This document shows, in pieces, positions 6,321 through 8,112 of a stretch of 8,112 nucleotides of DNA (the stretch's first letter is position 1; each line of letters starts with the position of its first letter). The stretch is from JBLHGN01 sp047616325 (lineage in GTDB: Bacteria; Pseudomonadota; Gammaproteobacteria; Pseudomonadales; Cellvibrionaceae): positions 1 through 8,112 of the forward strand of contig JBLHGN010000160.1 of NCBI GenBank assembly GCA_047616325.1, read 5' to 3'. Below the pieces are notes generated by a model, which had not been told where the DNA came from, searched no databases, and was given only the letters and a program-made list of their open reading frames with translations. A program made the position numbers and the translations under genes.

Positions 6321-6902
6321 ATGCTATTGACACCAGAACGCATAGCGAAACGGGACAAGCCCGCGTATGACGACGACGCCGCTTTAGTTGCGCGAGCCAT
6401 TAAAGAGCTTCCCTATGTGACGCAATCCTATGAACTATTGATGAAGCGTCATTATGCGCTCATCTATCGCACCTGCCTCGGTATATTGCGTGACACCAGC
6501 GAAGCAGAAGACGTGAGTCAAATTGTATTATTAAAGGTCTTTAATGGCTTGCCTCGTTTTCAAGAGCGTTCCGCATTTAAAACCTGGTTGATAAAAATTG
6601 TCACTAATGTGTGCTTTAGTCGCCACCAAAAACTTAAGCTGCAGCGCGAGCGTTATGCGGATTTTTCTGAAGGGAGTGTCGATGACCGCGCTGGCCATAA
6701 TAATGAGACAGCGGAGACCTTGTGGCGGGATGATTTCGACACCATGGTGGGGTGTTTAGACGAGCAAGAGCAATACATATTGAGTCTGCGTTTCGTAAGT
6801 GAGTTGTCGCTAGCAGAAATTGCTGTGATTATGGAATTGGGGCTCAGTGCGACCAAGATGCGTTTTTATCGTGCCCTGGAAAAACTTAAAGAGCAGATGT
6901 AG
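6321..6902 (+). CDS. sigX: SigX-like ECF RNA polymerase sigma factor
   Basis: A 193-residue ECF sigma factor. Region 2 (about 35-105) contains the SEAEDVSQIVLLKVF core-binding/-10 segment (60-74) and FKTWLIKIVTNVC (86-98). Region 4 (about 142-193) ends in the -35-recognition helix-turn-helix LSLAEIAVIMELGLSATKMRFYRAL. The GLSATKMR helix, the LVARA segment near the N-terminus and the RFVSELSLAEIA stretch resemble Pseudomonas SigX, which governs envelope stress, fatty-acid and porin genes. The 52-nt crfX-cmpX spacer and the 38-nt spacer before this gene fit one operon. GGAAG at 6309-6313 is a modest ribosome site 7 nt before the ATG. No recognisable anti-sigma gene follows. The family is certain; the SigX assignment is well supported by context. 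Confidence 0.9.
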   Translation: MLLTPERIAKRDKPAYDDDAALVARAIKELPYVTQSYELLMKRHYALIYRTCLGILRDTSEAEDVSQIVLLKVFNGLPRFQERSAFKTWLIKIVTNVCFSRHQKLKLQRERYADFSEGSVDDRAGHNNETAETLWRDDFDTMVGCLDEQEQYILSLRFVSELSLAEIAVIMELGLSATKMRFYRALEKLKEQM

Positions 6903-6907
6903 GGGTA

Positions 6908-7323
6908 ATGAGCCAAGAATGAAATGACTCGCAATGGTCATATCCCTCGCCACAAGAAAGAAGTAAAGAGTGGAGCAGTGCCTCTAAAGATGACGAGACC
7001 TTACCAACAGCTGGCTTATTAACAGCGGTGTCAAATACCTTACTAAAAAAGGTTATTGCCCGCGAGAGATTGCTGATTCGGCAGAGGCTTAGTCAGTGCC
7101 CCATCAATTTAGAGCTGGCAAGGAATACAGGCCAAAGAGCTTGCCGGCGCAAGTAAGCGCAAGAGAAGTTGGCCAGACGGCGAAAAGAAGCCTGTAAAGC
7201 CACAAAAATGACAGAAGCCATGATGACCCTTATTGAGTCCAAAATACTCGTCGAAGAAAATACTTGGAGTTTAAAGCGCCTGATGATTTAATTGCTGAAC
7301 ATATGGCTGCGTTAGCCGCTTAG
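6908..7323 (+). pseudogene. Possible decayed coding region downstream of sigX
   Basis: This lies in a 491-nt stretch (6903-7393) with no intact gene. An ATG at 6908 opens a frame that hits TGA after four codons (6920), then stays open for 77 codons to a TAA at 7154, then runs open again to 7284. Its translation is helical and charged (for example LLTAVSNTLLKKVIARERLL). Near the end a coding-like stretch KYLEFKAPDDLIAEHMAALAA is in a different frame, closing with TAG at 7321. One shift near 7253-7260 would join it to the preceding TEAMMTLIESKILVEE. This pattern fits a small helical protein broken by two stops and a frameshift. I cannot name the family. Chance open frames or sequence errors are real alternatives. 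Confidence 0.3.
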
Positions 7324-7393
7324 GTGATGATGCACTTTGGATTTGAATCCGCGTTAGATAAGAAAGTAGTTTCAGATATATTACAGGAATATT

Positions 7394-8112
7394 ATGCCAG
7401 ACAATTTACACTTAAATATTAGAAACCTTTGCACGAGCGATTATCCTCAAGTGAAAACCTTAATGGATAGTGTATACAAGGATATCGGCGGCGCTTGGCC
7501 TGAGCACACATTTCTAAAACTTATTGACGACTTTCCCGAAGGACAAATTTGCCTCGTTGATCATGAGCGCTTGGTTGGTATGGCCCTCTCGGTTCAGGTT
7601 GATTATATCCGATTTAGTAACCCCCACACCTACGATGATTTGATGGGTAACAGATTGACCATTCGTCATCAGAAAGATGGCGACGCTATTTATGGCTTAG
7701 ATTTACTTATTCACGCTGATTATCGTGGGTTTCGCTTGGGGCGAAGGCTTTACGATGCTCGCAAAGAGCTATGTCGACAATACAATCTAAGAGCCATTCT
7801 GGCTGGTGGTCGTATTCCAATGTACCACAATCATAGCGATGCTATGAGCGCGGAAGAGTATTTGGCCGCCGTAAAATGCAGGGAAATATACGATCCGATA
7901 TTAACCTTTCAACTATCGAATGATTTTCAAGTAAAGCGCTTGTTGCGACAGTATCTACCTGAAGACGAAAAATCTCTTGGATACGCGACACTTTTGGAAT
8001 GGAGTAATATTTTATACGAAGTTTCTGACTTGGTCATTGAAACACAAAAGACTTCTGTAAGAGTAGGTGCAGTGCAATGGCAGATGCGTCAAGTGACGTC
8101 TGTCGAAGATGT
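7394..8112 (+). CDS. Bifunctional GNAT acetyltransferase / carbon-nitrogen hydrolase (N-terminal part)
   Basis: The frame is open from ATG 7394 to the window edge (239 codons seen; the 3' end is missing). AGGA at 7385-7388 is the ribosome site, 5 nt upstream. Residues about 6-180 are a GNAT N-acetyltransferase domain: an N-terminal helix pair, the IYGLDLLIHADYRG strand, and the acetyl-CoA-binding loop and helix YRGFRLGRRLYDARKEL (110-126). A linker with LGYATLLEWSNILYE (195-209) leads to VRVGAVQWQMR (222-232), the typical first strand of a nitrilase-superfamily amidohydrolase. This GNAT-plus-nitrilase order is a known fusion family of unestablished substrate. The catalytic Glu-Lys-Cys residues of the hydrolase lie beyond the edge. 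It is probably not part of the sigX operon, given the 491-nt gap. Confidence 0.88.
   Translation, partial: MPDNLHLNIRNLCTSDYPQVKTLMDSVYKDIGGAWPEHTFLKLIDDFPEGQICLVDHERLVGMALSVQVDYIRFSNPHTYDDLMGNRLTIRHQKDGDAIYGLDLLIHADYRGFRLGRRLYDARKELCRQYNLRAILAGGRIPMYHNHSDAMSAEEYLAAVKCREIYDPILTFQLSNDFQVKRLLRQYLPEDEKSLGYATLLEWSNILYEVSDLVIETQKTSVRVGAVQWQMRQVTSVED

Noticed and set aside
7339..7350. GGATTTGAATCC resembling a tRNA T-arm, hinting at a tRNA fragment or attachment site
   Set aside because: No acceptor stem, anticodon arm or CCA end around it, and no second copy seen in the window.
7377..7382. TATATT as a -10 element for the GNAT-nitrilase gene
   Set aside because: It lies 11 nt before the start codon and next to the ribosome site, which would leave almost no leader; the -35 candidate is poor.
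1..8112. CRISPR arrays, insertion sequences, phage genes, rRNA or tRNA
   Set aside because: No spaced direct repeats, transposase or integrase motifs, or RNA gene sequences were seen.

Overview
The window reads as chromosomal DNA from a gammaproteobacterium, most likely in or near the Pseudomonadales/Cellvibrionales (a marine Cellvibrio-like lineage would fit). The basis is a PtsP C-terminus and a crfX-cmpX-sigX-like gene order that I know from Pseudomonas; the species cannot be fixed from the sequence. All recognisable genes lie on the + strand. Gene ends overlap by a few bases at many junctions, which suggests one or two long transcription units.

Layout. Positions 1-579 hold the 3' end of ptsP (Enzyme I-Ntr). 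After a 247-nt gap come three overlapping genes: a CmpX/MscS-type membrane protein (827-1726), a soluble MgtE-N/CBS protein without a channel (1713-2573), and a full MgtE-type Mg2+ transporter (2570-3904). Next is a run of small envelope genes: an uncertain 42-residue ORF (4013-4141), a LapA/DUF1049 membrane protein (4131-4343), an unrecognised single-span protein (4340-4555), an exported LEA type 2 protein (4552-5127) and a CrfX-like small membrane protein (5124-5399). These lead into a second CmpX-like protein (5452-6282) and a SigX-like ECF sigma factor (6321-6902). A 491-nt stretch without an intact gene follows; it looks like decayed coding sequence. The window ends in a GNAT acetyltransferase fused to a nitrilase-type domain (7394 to the edge).

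How the genes may work together. In Pseudomonas the established order is cmaX (a CorA-family Mg2+ transporter gene), crfX, cmpX, sigX, oprF, and SigX is an envelope-stress sigma factor. Here the Mg2+ transporter is of the unrelated MgtE type, and it sits further upstream with its own CBS partner and an additional CmpX paralogue. Genes for LapA-like and LEA2 envelope proteins are inserted between. No oprF follows sigX in the visible sequence. My inference is a locus that couples membrane tension and Mg2+ status to an ECF-sigma envelope response. The individual families are known; the combination is the notable part.
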